Shown here: positions 27,842 through 36,368 of the stretch, in pieces
Layout of the letters: the number at the start of each line of letters is the position of its first letter
Numbering within the stretch: position 1 is the stretch's first letter
From: Candidatus Segatella violae
GTDB lineage: Bacteria > Bacteroidota > Bacteroidia > Bacteroidales > Bacteroidaceae
Direction: 5' to 3'
DNA: 64,000 nt
Assembly (NCBI GenBank): GCA_002440225.1
Contig: DJSH01000006.1
Span: forward strand, 16,190-80,189
Made by a program: the position numbers and the translations under genes
The notes under the pieces: generated by a model
The model's input: only the letters and a program-made list of their open reading frames with translations
Databases searched by the model: none
What the model was told of the DNA's origin: nothing

Positions 27842-29197
27842 ATGAGTATTAGAAATAACTTTGGAATGAGGTGCTTCACCCTGTTTGCTGCTATTTTGGT
27901 ATTTTCTACTTCGGTCAATGCACAGAGTAGGAAGGGGGGCGCCAAAAAAAAAGTGGTTAAGAAAGTGGTGGTGAAAGACAATGTCGCTGCCGAGGAAAAA
28001 CAGCAAGACAACAAGGCTGTTACGTTGCCTATGCCCCCACAGACGGCTAAGCCAGTTGTGGTGGATACAGTGGCGACGCCATCTCCGGCACCTGTTGTCC
28101 CTCAAGACCGTGTGGACACCATCTATTACAACAAAAACTGGAAGGTGACTAGCAACAAGGCTTTCGCCAGCTATTGTCGCTTGGCACTCTATCCAGCCAA
28201 CGTATCCATGACCAAGGAGTTCAAAACCTATTATATCAGCGGTGAACTGCAGAGCGAAGGAAGCTTCTTGGAACTCGATAAGGCCGATGACTCCAACAGC
28301 AAGTTTACCGACCAGTTTGTGTCTTATTTTAAGGATGGACAGGTTGAGGAATCGAAGAACTACGTTGATGGCAAGTTGCAGGGCGAGTACACCATCTATT
28401 ATAACAATGGAAACATCAAGAAGCATTTCTTTGTCAACGATGGACTGCGAGACGGCTTGTATGCGGCATTTACCGAAGATGGAAAGGTGTGCGAGCTCAC
28501 CCCTTACAAGGCCGACAAGCCCGAGGGCTTCTACGTCATCGTGGATGCCGACGGTAACTATTCTAAATATAGCATCGTGGACAAGCAGCCTGTGTTGGAG
28601 GCTCCTACGCTAGAAGAGGTGTCTACTGAGTATAAGAATGGCGTAGCTTGGCCTTACTACAACAAAAATGGGCTCATCGTAGGTGCCAGCAATTCCATCA
28701 CCAGCAATATCGGCGACTATCGAGAAATCGGCTTGTTCATTGTCAACAAGAGCATGATCAATGTAGACATCGACCCACGACAGATTGAGATTTACTCCCT
28801 CAAGAACAACAAGCGTAAGAACTACGAGTTGGTCTCTACCGAAGAATACAACGAGAAGATAAGAAAGTATACCAAGAAGAATGCTGTGCTGGGAAGTGTG
28901 CGTGAGGCTTCGGTCAACGCCAACTTGGGCGCCAAGGTGTTTAACGCTGGTACTTCCGATACTCTCAAGGAGTTTCAAAAGCGTATTTGCCGCATGCGTA
29001 AGCTCGACGAGAGTACTCGCATGAAGTTTACCGACAAGGAACCTGAGGATTTGGGCTACTTGGAGCGTACCACCGTGCATCCGGGAGAGGCGGTGACGGG
29101 GTATCTCTACACCTCCGACAAGAAAGCCGTAGACCTCTACGTGAAGGTAAAAATCAATGGTATCGACTACCTCTTCAACTGGAAGCAGGGCAGATAA
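27842..29197 (+). CDS. Secreted MORN-repeat (MORN_2 variant) protein of unknown function
   Basis: This 451-residue protein has a signal peptide (cleaved near SVNAQ) and a low-complexity Lys/Val/Pro linker (residues about 30-85). A short run of MORN_2-type repeats follows (YFKDGQVEESKNYVDGKLQG, YYNNGNIKKHFFVNDGLRDG). The C-terminal half, about 200 residues, is unrecognised and ends in KINGIDYLFNWKQGR. It is 9 bases upstream of a histidine kinase gene and appears co-transcribed with it, so it may be an envelope partner of the signalling pair. The first M or the MRCF start eight codons later could be used. Confidence 0.75.
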   Translation: MSIRNNFGMRCFTLFAAILVFSTSVNAQSRKGGAKKKVVKKVVVKDNVAAEEKQQDNKAVTLPMPPQTAKPVVVDTVATPSPAPVVPQDRVDTIYYNKNWKVTSNKAFASYCRLALYPANVSMTKEFKTYYISGELQSEGSFLELDKADDSNSKFTDQFVSYFKDGQVEESKNYVDGKLQGEYTIYYNNGNIKKHFFVNDGLRDGLYAAFTEDGKVCELTPYKADKPEGFYVIVDADGNYSKYSIVDKQPVLEAPTLEEVSTEYKNGVAWPYYNKNGLIVGASNSITSNIGDYREIGLFIVNKSMINVDIDPRQIEIYSLKNNKRKNYELVSTEEYNEKIRKYTKKNAVLGSVREASVNANLGAKVFNAGTSDTLKEFQKRICRMRKLDESTRMKFTDKEPEDLGYLERTTVHPGEAVTGYLYTSDKKAVDLYVKVKINGIDYLFNWKQGR

Positions 29198-29206
29198 GCA
29201 TCTCTT

Positions 29207-31228
29207 ATGAAACACATAGGTTGGTCTCTTTTGGCAATATTCTTGCTCTTGGCATCTTGCAGTGGCGGTCGTCGCCATGTACTGCAGAATGCCAGGAAGG
29301 GTCAGCTTGCGTCTCTGTCTAGTCTCGACGACTCGCTGAAAAAGCAATCACCGCACGTCCGCAGGTTGATAGGGCAGGGGATGGCTTCCGCAGAAGACAG
29401 TCTCACCTATTATGAGTATTATGTGAGGATGGGGCAGTATTTCTGTCTCTCATCCACCCCCGACTCCATGGTGGAATACATCGACCGCACCATCGACTTC
29501 GCCAGTCGTCAACCCAAGTCGCCTCGGCTTTGTTCGCTCTTGGCTTATGCCTACAATTGTCAGGCAGCCAACTATCACAACTTTCATAAAAACCTAGATG
29601 GACAGGTGAAACTTTACCGCATGGCTTGCGAGTATTCGCTCCAAAGCGACATCAAGGAGCAGACTCCCAAGATTTGCGCCAACCTAGGCGATGCCTATGT
29701 CTCGAAAAACCAATTGCCAGAGGCGGCGGTTTGGTATCGGCGCGCACTCTTCCTCGTCGACTCCCTCCAGTTGCCCCGCAAGGAGAACATCACGCTCTAC
29801 ATGGGACTTGCTACCATCTATCAGCAGCTCAACGACTTCGCCACCTCGCTGAAGTATTTCCAACAAACGGAACGCTACTTCGACGAGATGCCGCTCAACA
29901 TGCAGGCTTACTATCTCAACAACTACGGCAACTACTATTATTACAAGAAAGACTATGCCAACTCGCTCAAGAAGTTTCTCTTGATGAAGCAACTCTTGGA
30001 GCATCATCATAAGACCGATACCTTCGACATGTATCTGTGCAAGCTCAACATGGCGGATGTGTACCTCAACCTCGACTCCATCGCCCTCTCAGAAAAATAC
30101 CTCTCAGAGGCAGAACCATTCATGACTGCCAACCATGACCTCGTGGCGGTGTACTACTGCAATACCATCCACATCGGACAAGAGGTGAAGAAGGGAAATA
30201 TGGCTGCTGTTTCTGTTATTCTGAACAAGGAAAAGACGGAATTTCCCGACCGCAAGGACAGCGACATCGCCTTCAACCTGCGACAGATACGCAATCATTA
30301 TTTGCGGGAATATTACAAGGCAAAGGGAGATTTCCGCTCTGCCTATCTCAATCTGAAGGCCGACCAAGCCATGATCGACTCGCTGGAACACAACCGTGTG
30401 AACATGCGAGCCTCCGAGGTGATGGAGCGATTCACACAAGATACGCTCCGACTGCACCATAGCTTAGAGATGGAACACAAGACGGCTGAGGTAAGAAAGG
30501 CAAACCTGATAGCTCTGGCTGCGGCGGCTATCGTACTGCTGGTGGGCTTGGCATTCGTGCTTAAGTGGTTGCAGTCGCGCAGACGTTTGGAAGAAGACAA
30601 GTTGCGCATCATGCAGCTCAAGTTGGCAAGTGCTCGCAACCGCATCTCGCCCCATTTCGTGTTCAATGTGCTCAACAACAAGATTGTGAATGCTGGGCAG
30701 CAGGAGGCTAACGAACTGCTGGCACTCACCAAACTGATAAGAGCCAACCTCGACATGTCGTGTCGCTTGGAAGTGTCGCTGAATGAGGAATTGGAGTTTG
30801 TGAATCAGTATGTAGAGGTGGAGAAATATCTGCTGGGTGATGATTTCAGTTACCATCTGGAGGTGGCTCGGGATGTTCCGCTCGGCCAAATATTCCTGCC
30901 GTCGATGTTTGTGCAGATATTGGTGGAAAATGCTTTTGTCCACGGTCTCAAAGGCTGGGATGGAAGCAAACTGCTTCAGGTGAAGGTAGACCAACTCTTG
31001 GATGGCTCCATCCAGATAGCCGTAATAGACAACGGACCAGGCTTCGACATCCGCAGCGTGGGCAAAAAACGTACCGGTCTGAACATCATAACCCAGACCA
31101 TCACCATCTTCAACGAGCACAACCGAGGCAGGGGCAAGATGACCTTCTCCCTTCGCAACCTAACCGATGCCGATGGTAAGGTGACGGGGTGCGAGTCGAG
31201 ACTCTCTATCAACAAGAAAACTATATAA
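29207..31228 (+). CDS. LytS/YehU-type sensor histidine kinase with TPR sensor
   Basis: This 673-residue protein has an N-terminal hydrophobic segment with a lipobox-like LLLASC (C18) and a large periplasmic TPR-like helical region (about residues 30-410). A membrane span (LIALAAAAIVLLVGLAFVLK, about 428-447) is followed by a coiled region, then a His_kinase domain with the phospho-acceptor H483 in RISPHFVFNVLNN, and an HATPase domain (ILVENAFVHG, IDNGPGFD). The type normally pairs with a LytTR regulator, encoded here 7 bases downstream. A lipidation site plus a membrane span would give an unusual double anchor, if the Cys is really processed. Confidence 0.9.
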   Translation: MKHIGWSLLAIFLLLASCSGGRRHVLQNARKGQLASLSSLDDSLKKQSPHVRRLIGQGMASAEDSLTYYEYYVRMGQYFCLSSTPDSMVEYIDRTIDFASRQPKSPRLCSLLAYAYNCQAANYHNFHKNLDGQVKLYRMACEYSLQSDIKEQTPKICANLGDAYVSKNQLPEAAVWYRRALFLVDSLQLPRKENITLYMGLATIYQQLNDFATSLKYFQQTERYFDEMPLNMQAYYLNNYGNYYYYKKDYANSLKKFLLMKQLLEHHHKTDTFDMYLCKLNMADVYLNLDSIALSEKYLSEAEPFMTANHDLVAVYYCNTIHIGQEVKKGNMAAVSVILNKEKTEFPDRKDSDIAFNLRQIRNHYLREYYKAKGDFRSAYLNLKADQAMIDSLEHNRVNMRASEVMERFTQDTLRLHHSLEMEHKTAEVRKANLIALAAAAIVLLVGLAFVLKWLQSRRRLEEDKLRIMQLKLASARNRISPHFVFNVLNNKIVNAGQQEANELLALTKLIRANLDMSCRLEVSLNEELEFVNQYVEVEKYLLGDDFSYHLEVARDVPLGQIFLPSMFVQILVENAFVHGLKGWDGSKLLQVKVDQLLDGSIQIAVIDNGPGFDIRSVGKKRTGLNIITQTITIFNEHNRGRGKMTFSLRNLTDADGKVTGCESRLSINKKTI

Positions 31229-31235
31229 TATAATA

Positions 31236-31991
31236 ATGTATATGAAAGCAATAATTGTGGACGATGACAAGGTGGCTGGGATGAACCTAGAACAGCTGCT
31301 CAAGGAGAAATATCAGATGGATGTGGCTGGGGTGGCACTCAATGGGCTAGACGGACTCGCCCTGGTGAACCAGCACCAACCTGACGTATTGTTTCTCGAC
31401 GTCCAGTTGCCCGATATTTCGGGATTGGATTTCCTCGACCGCATCGCAGCCTTCACCCATGGCCAGTGCCGGGTGGTGATGTATACCGCCTACGACGAAT
31501 TCATCTTGCCCGCCTTCCGCAAGAAAGCTTTCGACGTGTTGCTCAAACCCATCGACCCGGAGGAGCTCGCCACCATCATGAAACGACTTCAGGAAGCAGC
31601 GGTTCCCGTAGCGAAAGAATCCGAAACCGATGGCGTCCAGCGCAAGAAAGGTGGCAAGTTCTTGCTCTACACCAACACCCTCGATTTCAAACTCATCGAC
31701 AAGCGCGACATCGGTCTCTTCCAGTACAATCATGAGATGCGTTGCTGGGAGGTCATCGTGGCTGGCAGCAAACAGCCCATCCGCCTGAAACGCTGTGTGA
31801 AGAGCGATGCCTTGGTGGAACTCGACGGTCAGTTTGTGCAAGTAAACCAGAAATTCATCATCAACATGGACTATCTGATAGAGGTGGTTGATAACGTATG
31901 CCATTTTTATCCCCCCTTCGACATGCTCGACTATGTGAAGGTGGGAAGACTCTTCAGAAAGAAGCTTATCGACAGATTTTGTAGCCTTTAG
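31236..31991 (+). CDS. LytTR family response regulator
   Basis: This 251-residue protein has an N-terminal receiver (VDDDKVAG, phospho-acceptor D55 in LFLDVQLPD, conserved Thr and Lys in YTAYDEF and LLKPIDP) and a C-terminal LytTR DNA-binding domain (LLYTNTLDFKLID to VKVGRLFRKKLIDRF). It is the cognate partner of the kinase just upstream. Target sites usually sit near envelope or secretion genes, but none was identified here. ATG at 31236 or 31242 (MKAIIVDDD) are both possible; the second matches family N-termini better. Confidence 0.92.
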   Translation: MYMKAIIVDDDKVAGMNLEQLLKEKYQMDVAGVALNGLDGLALVNQHQPDVLFLDVQLPDISGLDFLDRIAAFTHGQCRVVMYTAYDEFILPAFRKKAFDVLLKPIDPEELATIMKRLQEAAVPVAKESETDGVQRKKGGKFLLYTNTLDFKLIDKRDIGLFQYNHEMRCWEVIVAGSKQPIRLKRCVKSDALVELDGQFVQVNQKFIINMDYLIEVVDNVCHFYPPFDMLDYVKVGRLFRKKLIDRFCSL

Positions 31992-32001
31992 TGGCTTTTT
32001 T

Positions 32002-32026
32002 AGTGATTTTTGTTTAAAAAATCGCT
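32002..32026 (+). terminator. Possible weak terminator after the LytTR gene
   Basis: AGTGATTTTT (32002-32011) pairs with AAAAAATCGCT (32016-32026) around GTTT. The stem is AU-rich with one wobble and no T-run follows, so termination is uncertain. Confidence 0.35.
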
Positions 32027-32055
32027 GATATGATAGCAAATTGCCAATTATTTAT

Positions 32056-32063
32056 TACCTTTG
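32056..32063 (+). promoter_or_regulatory. -7 element of the glnN gene
   Basis: TACCTTTG followed by CACTCG fits the -7 consensus and lies 32 bases before the glnN ATG. It falls inside a longer upstream-extended frame, which argues against any start before 32095. Confidence 0.65.
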
Positions 32064-32094
32064 CACTCGCAAACTTAATATAAATAATAAAAGA

Positions 32095-34284
32095 ATGGCT
32101 AATTTGAGATTTGAGGTTGTAGCCGAGGCCTTTAAGAAAAGACCTGTTGAGGTGGAGGTGCCTAAGGTGCGTCCTTCGGAGTACTTCGCCAAGTATGTAT
32201 TCAACCGTCAGAAGATGTACAAGTATCTGCCATCCGATGTGTACGAGAAACTCATCGATGTGATAGACAACGGTACTCGTCTGGATCGTTCCATTGCCGA
32301 TGCCGTGGCTGCGGGCATGAAGCTTTGGGCTGAGGAAAACGGAGTAACTCACTACACGCACTGGTTCCAGCCATTGACCGAGGGCACTGCCGAGAAGCAC
32401 GATGCTTTCGTAGAGCATGACGGAAAGGGTGGTATGATAGAGGAATTCTCTGGCAAGTTGCTCGTCCAGCAGGAACCTGATGCCAGCTCGTTCCCTAACG
32501 GCGGTATCCGCAACACTTTCGAGGCTCGTGGCTATTCTGCCTGGGACCCAACATCGCCTGTGTTCATCATCGACGATACCCTTTGTATCCCTACCATCTT
32601 TATTTCTTACACCGGTGAGGCTTTGGACTATAAGGCTCCTTTGCTCCGTTCGCTCCATACTTTGAGCGAGGCGGCTACCGAAGTGTGCCACTATTTCTAT
32701 CCTAACGTGAAGAAGGTGCAGACCAATCTCGGTTGGGAGCAGGAGTATTTTCTCGTGGACGAAAGCCTTTACTCAGCTCGCCCTGACTTGATGCTCACGG
32801 GTCGTACTCTCATGGGACACGACTCAGCAAAGAACCAGCAGATGGACGACCATTATTTCGGAACCATCCCTGAACGTGTGCAGGCATTCATGAAGGACCT
32901 TGAAATCCAAGCCCTCGAACTCGGCATTCCTTGCAAGACCCGCCATAACGAGGTGGCTCCTAACCAGTTTGAGTTGGCTCCTATCTATGAGGAGTGCAAC
33001 CTCGCCGTAGACCATAACATGCTCTTGATGAGCCTCATGAAACGTGTGGCCCACAAGCATAGCTTCCGTGTGCTCTTGCACGAGAAGCCATTCGCTGGCG
33101 TGAACGGCTCGGGCAAGCACAACAACTGGAGTCTTTGCACCGATACCGGCGTGTTGCTCCATGCCGCAGGCAAGACCCCGGAGGACAACCTCCGTTTCGT
33201 GGTCTTCATCGTGGAGACCTTGATGGGCGTTTACAAGCACAACGGCCTCTTGAAGGCAAGCATCATGAGCGCTACCAATGCGCATCGACTCGGTGCCAAC
33301 GAGGCACCACCTGCCATCATCTCTTCCTTCCTCGGCAAGCAGCTCACCGACCTGCTCAACCATATCGAGAAGGCTGACAAGGACGAACTCTTCGCCCTCG
33401 CTGGCAAGAAGGGAATGGAGCTGGACATCCCTGAGATTCCGGAGTTGATGATAGATAACACCGACCGCAACCGTACCTCTCCATTCGCCTTCACGGGCAA
33501 TCGCTTCGAGTTCCGTGCCGTAGGTAGTGAGGCTAACTGCGCCTCTGCGCTCATCGTGCTCAACGCTGCCGTGGCTGAGGCACTCGAAAACTTCAAGGCT
33601 CGTGTGGATGCCTTGATAGCCAAGGGCGAGGACCAGACATCTGCTATTATAGATATTGTACGCGAGGACATTAAGACTTGCAAGCCTATCCGCTTCGATG
33701 GCAACGGCTATAGCGACGAGTGGAAGGATGAGGCTAAGAAGCGTGGCTTGGACTGCGAGGCTTCCTGCCCAGTGGTGTTCGACCGCTACCTCGACAAGGA
33801 GAGCATCGAGATGTTTGCCAAGACCAACGTGATGAGCGAGAGCGAGCTCAAGGCTCGTAATGAGGTGAAGTGGGAGACCTATACAAAGAAAATTCAGATT
33901 GAGGCACGTGTGATGGGCGACCTCTCGATGAACCACATCATCCCAGTGGCTACCCACTACCAAAGCCGACTGGCAAAGAACGTGGAAGGCATGATCAATA
34001 TCTTCGGTGGCGAGGAAGGCAAGAAACTGACTGCCCGCAACGTGAAGATTATCAAGGAGATTGCCGAGCGCACCGAGACCATCGAACGTGGTGTGGAAGC
34101 ACTCGTCAATGCCCGCAAGGTGGCCAACAAGATTGAGAGCGAACGCGAGAAGGCTGTGGCTTATCACGATACGGTGGCTCCGAAGATGGAGGAAATCCGT
34201 TATCAGATAGACAAGCTCGAACTCCTCGTGGCTGACGAGCTTTGGACATTGCCAAAGTATCGTGAGCTTCTGTTCATCCGATAA
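32095..34284 (+). CDS. glnN: Type III glutamine synthetase
   Basis: This 729-residue protein matches the usual length of GSIII. It makes glutamine from glutamate and ammonia with ATP and is a main route of nitrogen assimilation in Bacteroidetes. The N-terminal PSEYFAKYVFNRQKMYKYLP block is GSIII-specific. The catalytic-core motifs EVAPNQFELAPIYEECNLAVDHN, KPFAGVNGSGKHNNWSL and NRTSPFAFTGNRFEFRAVGS are intact. The start MANLRFEVVAEAF at 32095 is chosen because the promoter lies between it and the possible upstream TTG start. It stands alone, with its own promoter, ahead of the ribosomal operon. Confidence 0.96.
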   Translation: MANLRFEVVAEAFKKRPVEVEVPKVRPSEYFAKYVFNRQKMYKYLPSDVYEKLIDVIDNGTRLDRSIADAVAAGMKLWAEENGVTHYTHWFQPLTEGTAEKHDAFVEHDGKGGMIEEFSGKLLVQQEPDASSFPNGGIRNTFEARGYSAWDPTSPVFIIDDTLCIPTIFISYTGEALDYKAPLLRSLHTLSEAATEVCHYFYPNVKKVQTNLGWEQEYFLVDESLYSARPDLMLTGRTLMGHDSAKNQQMDDHYFGTIPERVQAFMKDLEIQALELGIPCKTRHNEVAPNQFELAPIYEECNLAVDHNMLLMSLMKRVAHKHSFRVLLHEKPFAGVNGSGKHNNWSLCTDTGVLLHAAGKTPEDNLRFVVFIVETLMGVYKHNGLLKASIMSATNAHRLGANEAPPAIISSFLGKQLTDLLNHIEKADKDELFALAGKKGMELDIPEIPELMIDNTDRNRTSPFAFTGNRFEFRAVGSEANCASALIVLNAAVAEALENFKARVDALIAKGEDQTSAIIDIVREDIKTCKPIRFDGNGYSDEWKDEAKKRGLDCEASCPVVFDRYLDKESIEMFAKTNVMSESELKARNEVKWETYTKKIQIEARVMGDLSMNHIIPVATHYQSRLAKNVEGMINIFGGEEGKKLTARNVKIIKEIAERTETIERGVEALVNARKVANKIESEREKAVAYHDTVAPKMEEIRYQIDKLELLVADELWTLPKYRELLFIR

Positions 34285-34351
34285 TGAAAATATGCTGATT
34301 TTTAGAAGATTAGTTGTGTTTTAGTTAATAATATATAAAAAAACACTTCTT

Positions 34352-34401
34352 GGACTGCAAGGTTACACAGAATCAAATAAAAATGTGTAATTTTGCAGTC
34401 C
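34352..34401. promoter_or_regulatory. Large inverted repeat overlapping the rplM promoter
   Basis: GGACTGCAA (34352-34360) and TTACACA (34363-34369) are mirrored by TGTGTAA (34384-34390) and TTGCAGTCC (34393-34401). This gives 16 of 18 paired positions with a 14-base centre. The right arm contains the -7 box TAATTTTG (34388-34395) and ends near the expected transcription start, so it is well placed to be an operator. A glnN terminator is the alternative, but no T-run follows. Confidence 0.6.
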
Positions 34402-34547
34402 GATTATTTCGGGGATACACTTAGAGTCCCCAGGATAGCGTGTGTTAATAGCACGTCCTGTGGCCGGGATTTGCGGTTAGTGAATCACCTATCCAAAGTG
34501 AATAAAAAGATTAAAAACGTTTTTTAGTAGTAAATTTAAATTTTAAA
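34402..34547 (+). promoter_or_regulatory. Structured 5' leader of rplM-rpsI (candidate L13 autoregulatory leader)
   Basis: The leader contains GGGGA (34411-34415) paired with TCCCC (34427-34431). Immediately after comes CAGGA (34431-34435) with TCCTG (34456-34460), enclosing a 3-base bulge and CGTG/CACG (34439-34442 with 34452-34455). Such a compact two-hairpin leader before rplM fits ribosomal-protein feedback control. An L13 leader class has been described in Bacteroidia; whether this is a member needs a covariance-model check. Confidence 0.55.
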
Positions 34548-35009
34548 ATGGACACATTAAGTTTCAAGACTATCTCCGTAAACAAGGAGACAGCTAAGAA
34601 AGAGTGGGTTGTAATCGACGCAACAGACCAGGTTGTTGGTCGCCTTTGCTCTAAGGTTGCTAAGTTGCTTCGTGGTAAGTACAAGCCAACTTTCACTCCA
34701 CACGTAGACTGTGGTGACAACGTAATCATTATCAACGCCGCTAAGGTGGTATTCTCTGGTAAGAAGGAGACTGATAAGGTTTACACACGTTACACTGGTT
34801 ATCCTGGTGGCCAGCGCTTCAATACTCCAGCTGAGTTGCGCAAGCGTCCTGATGGAATGGACAAGATCCTTCGTCACGCTATCAAGGGTATGTTGCCAAA
34901 GGGCCCTCTCGGACGTTCTTTGATGGACAACCTCTTCATCTATGATGGCACAGAGCACAAGCACGAGGCTCAGAAGCCAAAGGCTATTGATATTAACCAG
35001 TATAAATAA
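34548..35009 (+). CDS. rplM: 50S ribosomal protein L13
   Basis: This 153-residue protein has the L13 signatures VIDATDQVVGRLCSKVAKLL, DNVIIINAAKVVFSGKK and AIKGMLPKGPLGRSLMDNL. It is an early-assembly protein of the large subunit. It is followed after 11 bases by rpsI, the universal bacterial partner, and the pair is co-transcribed from the promoter at 34388-34395. Confidence 0.98.
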   Translation: MDTLSFKTISVNKETAKKEWVVIDATDQVVGRLCSKVAKLLRGKYKPTFTPHVDCGDNVIIINAAKVVFSGKKETDKVYTRYTGYPGGQRFNTPAELRKRPDGMDKILRHAIKGMLPKGPLGRSLMDNLFIYDGTEHKHEAQKPKAIDINQYK

Positions 35010-35020
35010 TTAAGGTAAGA

Positions 35021-35407
35021 ATGGAAGTAATTAATGCAATTGGTCGCCGTAAGAGCGCTGTAGCTCGTGTTTACCTCACAGAGGGTACCGGTAAGATCAC
35101 AATCAACAAGAAAGATATTGAGACATATTTCCCATCAGCAATCCTTCGCTATGTAGTAAAGCAGCCATTGCAGTTGCTCGAAGCTGAGGGTAAGTATGAT
35201 ATTAAGGCAAACCTCGACGGTGGCGGTTTCACCGGTCAGAGCCAGGCTCTTCGCCTCGCTATCGCTCGCGCACTCGTTAAGATCGACGCTGAGGACAAGA
35301 AGGTATTGAAGGACGCAGGCTTCATGACACGTGACTCACGTGCTGTAGAGCGTAAGAAGCCAGGTCAGCCAAAGGCTCGTCGTCGCTTCCAGTTCAGCAA
35401 GCGTTAA
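35021..35407 (+). CDS. rpsI: 30S ribosomal protein S9
   Basis: This 128-residue protein is complete, with NAIGRRKSAVARVYL at the N-terminus, GGGFTGQSQALRLAIARAL in the centre and the tRNA-contacting basic tail KARRRFQFSKR at the C-terminus. It lies directly after rplM. Confidence 0.98.
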   Translation: MEVINAIGRRKSAVARVYLTEGTGKITINKKDIETYFPSAILRYVVKQPLQLLEAEGKYDIKANLDGGGFTGQSQALRLAIARALVKIDAEDKKVLKDAGFMTRDSRAVERKKPGQPKARRRFQFSKR

Positions 35408-35561
35408 TCTATACATTATTATTATATTATAGGTTATATATAGCTGAACTAAGTTTAGTATCTAAATCGGTGAGATTCCAATAATCGGGGACTACCCACC
35501 GACTGATTCTAAATCGTTAGAATTAAAAAGAAAGTAAACACATTTAAACAAGAAAAAGAAA
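35408..35561 (+). promoter_or_regulatory. Structured intergenic leader before rpsB
   Basis: TCGGTG (35467-35472) pairs with CACCGA (35497-35502), enclosing a conserved-looking GGGGACTACC. A second hairpin GATTCTAA (35505-35512)/TTAGAATT (35517-35524) has the loop ATCG. No clear TAnnTTTG was found, so this may be an internal control element for S2/EF-Ts rather than a new promoter region. Confidence 0.45.
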
Positions 35562-36332
35562 ATGTCAAGAACAAATTTTGACCAGTTACTTCAGGCAGGT
35601 TGCCACTTCGGACACCTCCGTCGCAAGTGGAACCCAGCAATGGCTCCTTACATCTTCATGGAGCGTAACGGTATTCATATCATCGACCTCAACAAGACTG
35701 TCGCTAAGATCGACGAGGCTGCTGAGGAACTCAAGGCGATTGCTAAGGCGGGCAAGAAGATCCTGTTTGTCGCTACTAAAAAACAAGCTAAGGACGTAGT
35801 TGCCGAGAAGGCAGCTTCTGTAAATATGCCATACGTAAACGAGCGTTGGGCTGGTGGTATGCTCACCAACTTCCCTACAATCCGCAAGGCAGTGAAGAAA
35901 ATGACAAACATCGACAAGCTTTTGAACGATGGTACATTCTCTAACCTCTCTAAGCGCGAGTTGCTTCAGATTAGCCGCCAGCGTGCTAAGTTGGAGAAGA
36001 ACCTCGGTTCTATCGCAGACTTGACTCGTCTCCCAAGCGCACTCTTCGTTGTAGACGTAATGAAGGAGCACATCGCTGTGAAGGAGGCTAACCGTCTTGG
36101 TATCCCTGTATTCGGTATCGTAGATACCAACTCTGATCCTAAGAATATCGACTACGTTATCCCAGCTAACGATGACGCTAAGGACTCAGTAGAGGCTATC
36201 CTCGCTGCAGTTTGCGGTGCAATCGCTGAGGGTCTCGAGGAGCGCAAGGCTGAGAAGGCTGACGACAAGGCTGCCGCTGAGCAGAAGGACCAGCCTAAGA
36301 AGAAGGCTGCACGCAAGGAAGAGGCTGAGTAA
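35562..36332 (+). CDS. rpsB: 30S ribosomal protein S2
   Basis: This 256-residue protein has all S2 blocks: LLQAGCHFGHLRRKWNPAM, IHIIDLNKT, NERWAGGMLTNFPTIRKAV, LPSALFVVDVMKEHIAVKEA, and GIPVFGIVDTNSDP. The C-terminus extends into a Lys/Glu/Ala-rich tail from about residue 225, as is common in Bacteroidetes. It is followed after 36 bases by tsf, the standard pairing. Confidence 0.98.
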   Translation: MSRTNFDQLLQAGCHFGHLRRKWNPAMAPYIFMERNGIHIIDLNKTVAKIDEAAEELKAIAKAGKKILFVATKKQAKDVVAEKAASVNMPYVNERWAGGMLTNFPTIRKAVKKMTNIDKLLNDGTFSNLSKRELLQISRQRAKLEKNLGSIADLTRLPSALFVVDVMKEHIAVKEANRLGIPVFGIVDTNSDPKNIDYVIPANDDAKDSVEAILAAVCGAIAEGLEERKAEKADDKAAAEQKDQPKKKAARKEEAE

Positions 36333-36368
36333 TTTTGGTTTAACAATTTAAATAAAATAAATAAGATT

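Noticed and set aside
32824..34167. Open frame of 447 codons on the minus strand over glnN
   Set aside because: It is a mirror of the strongly conserved glutamine synthetase frame, with no start signal or motif.
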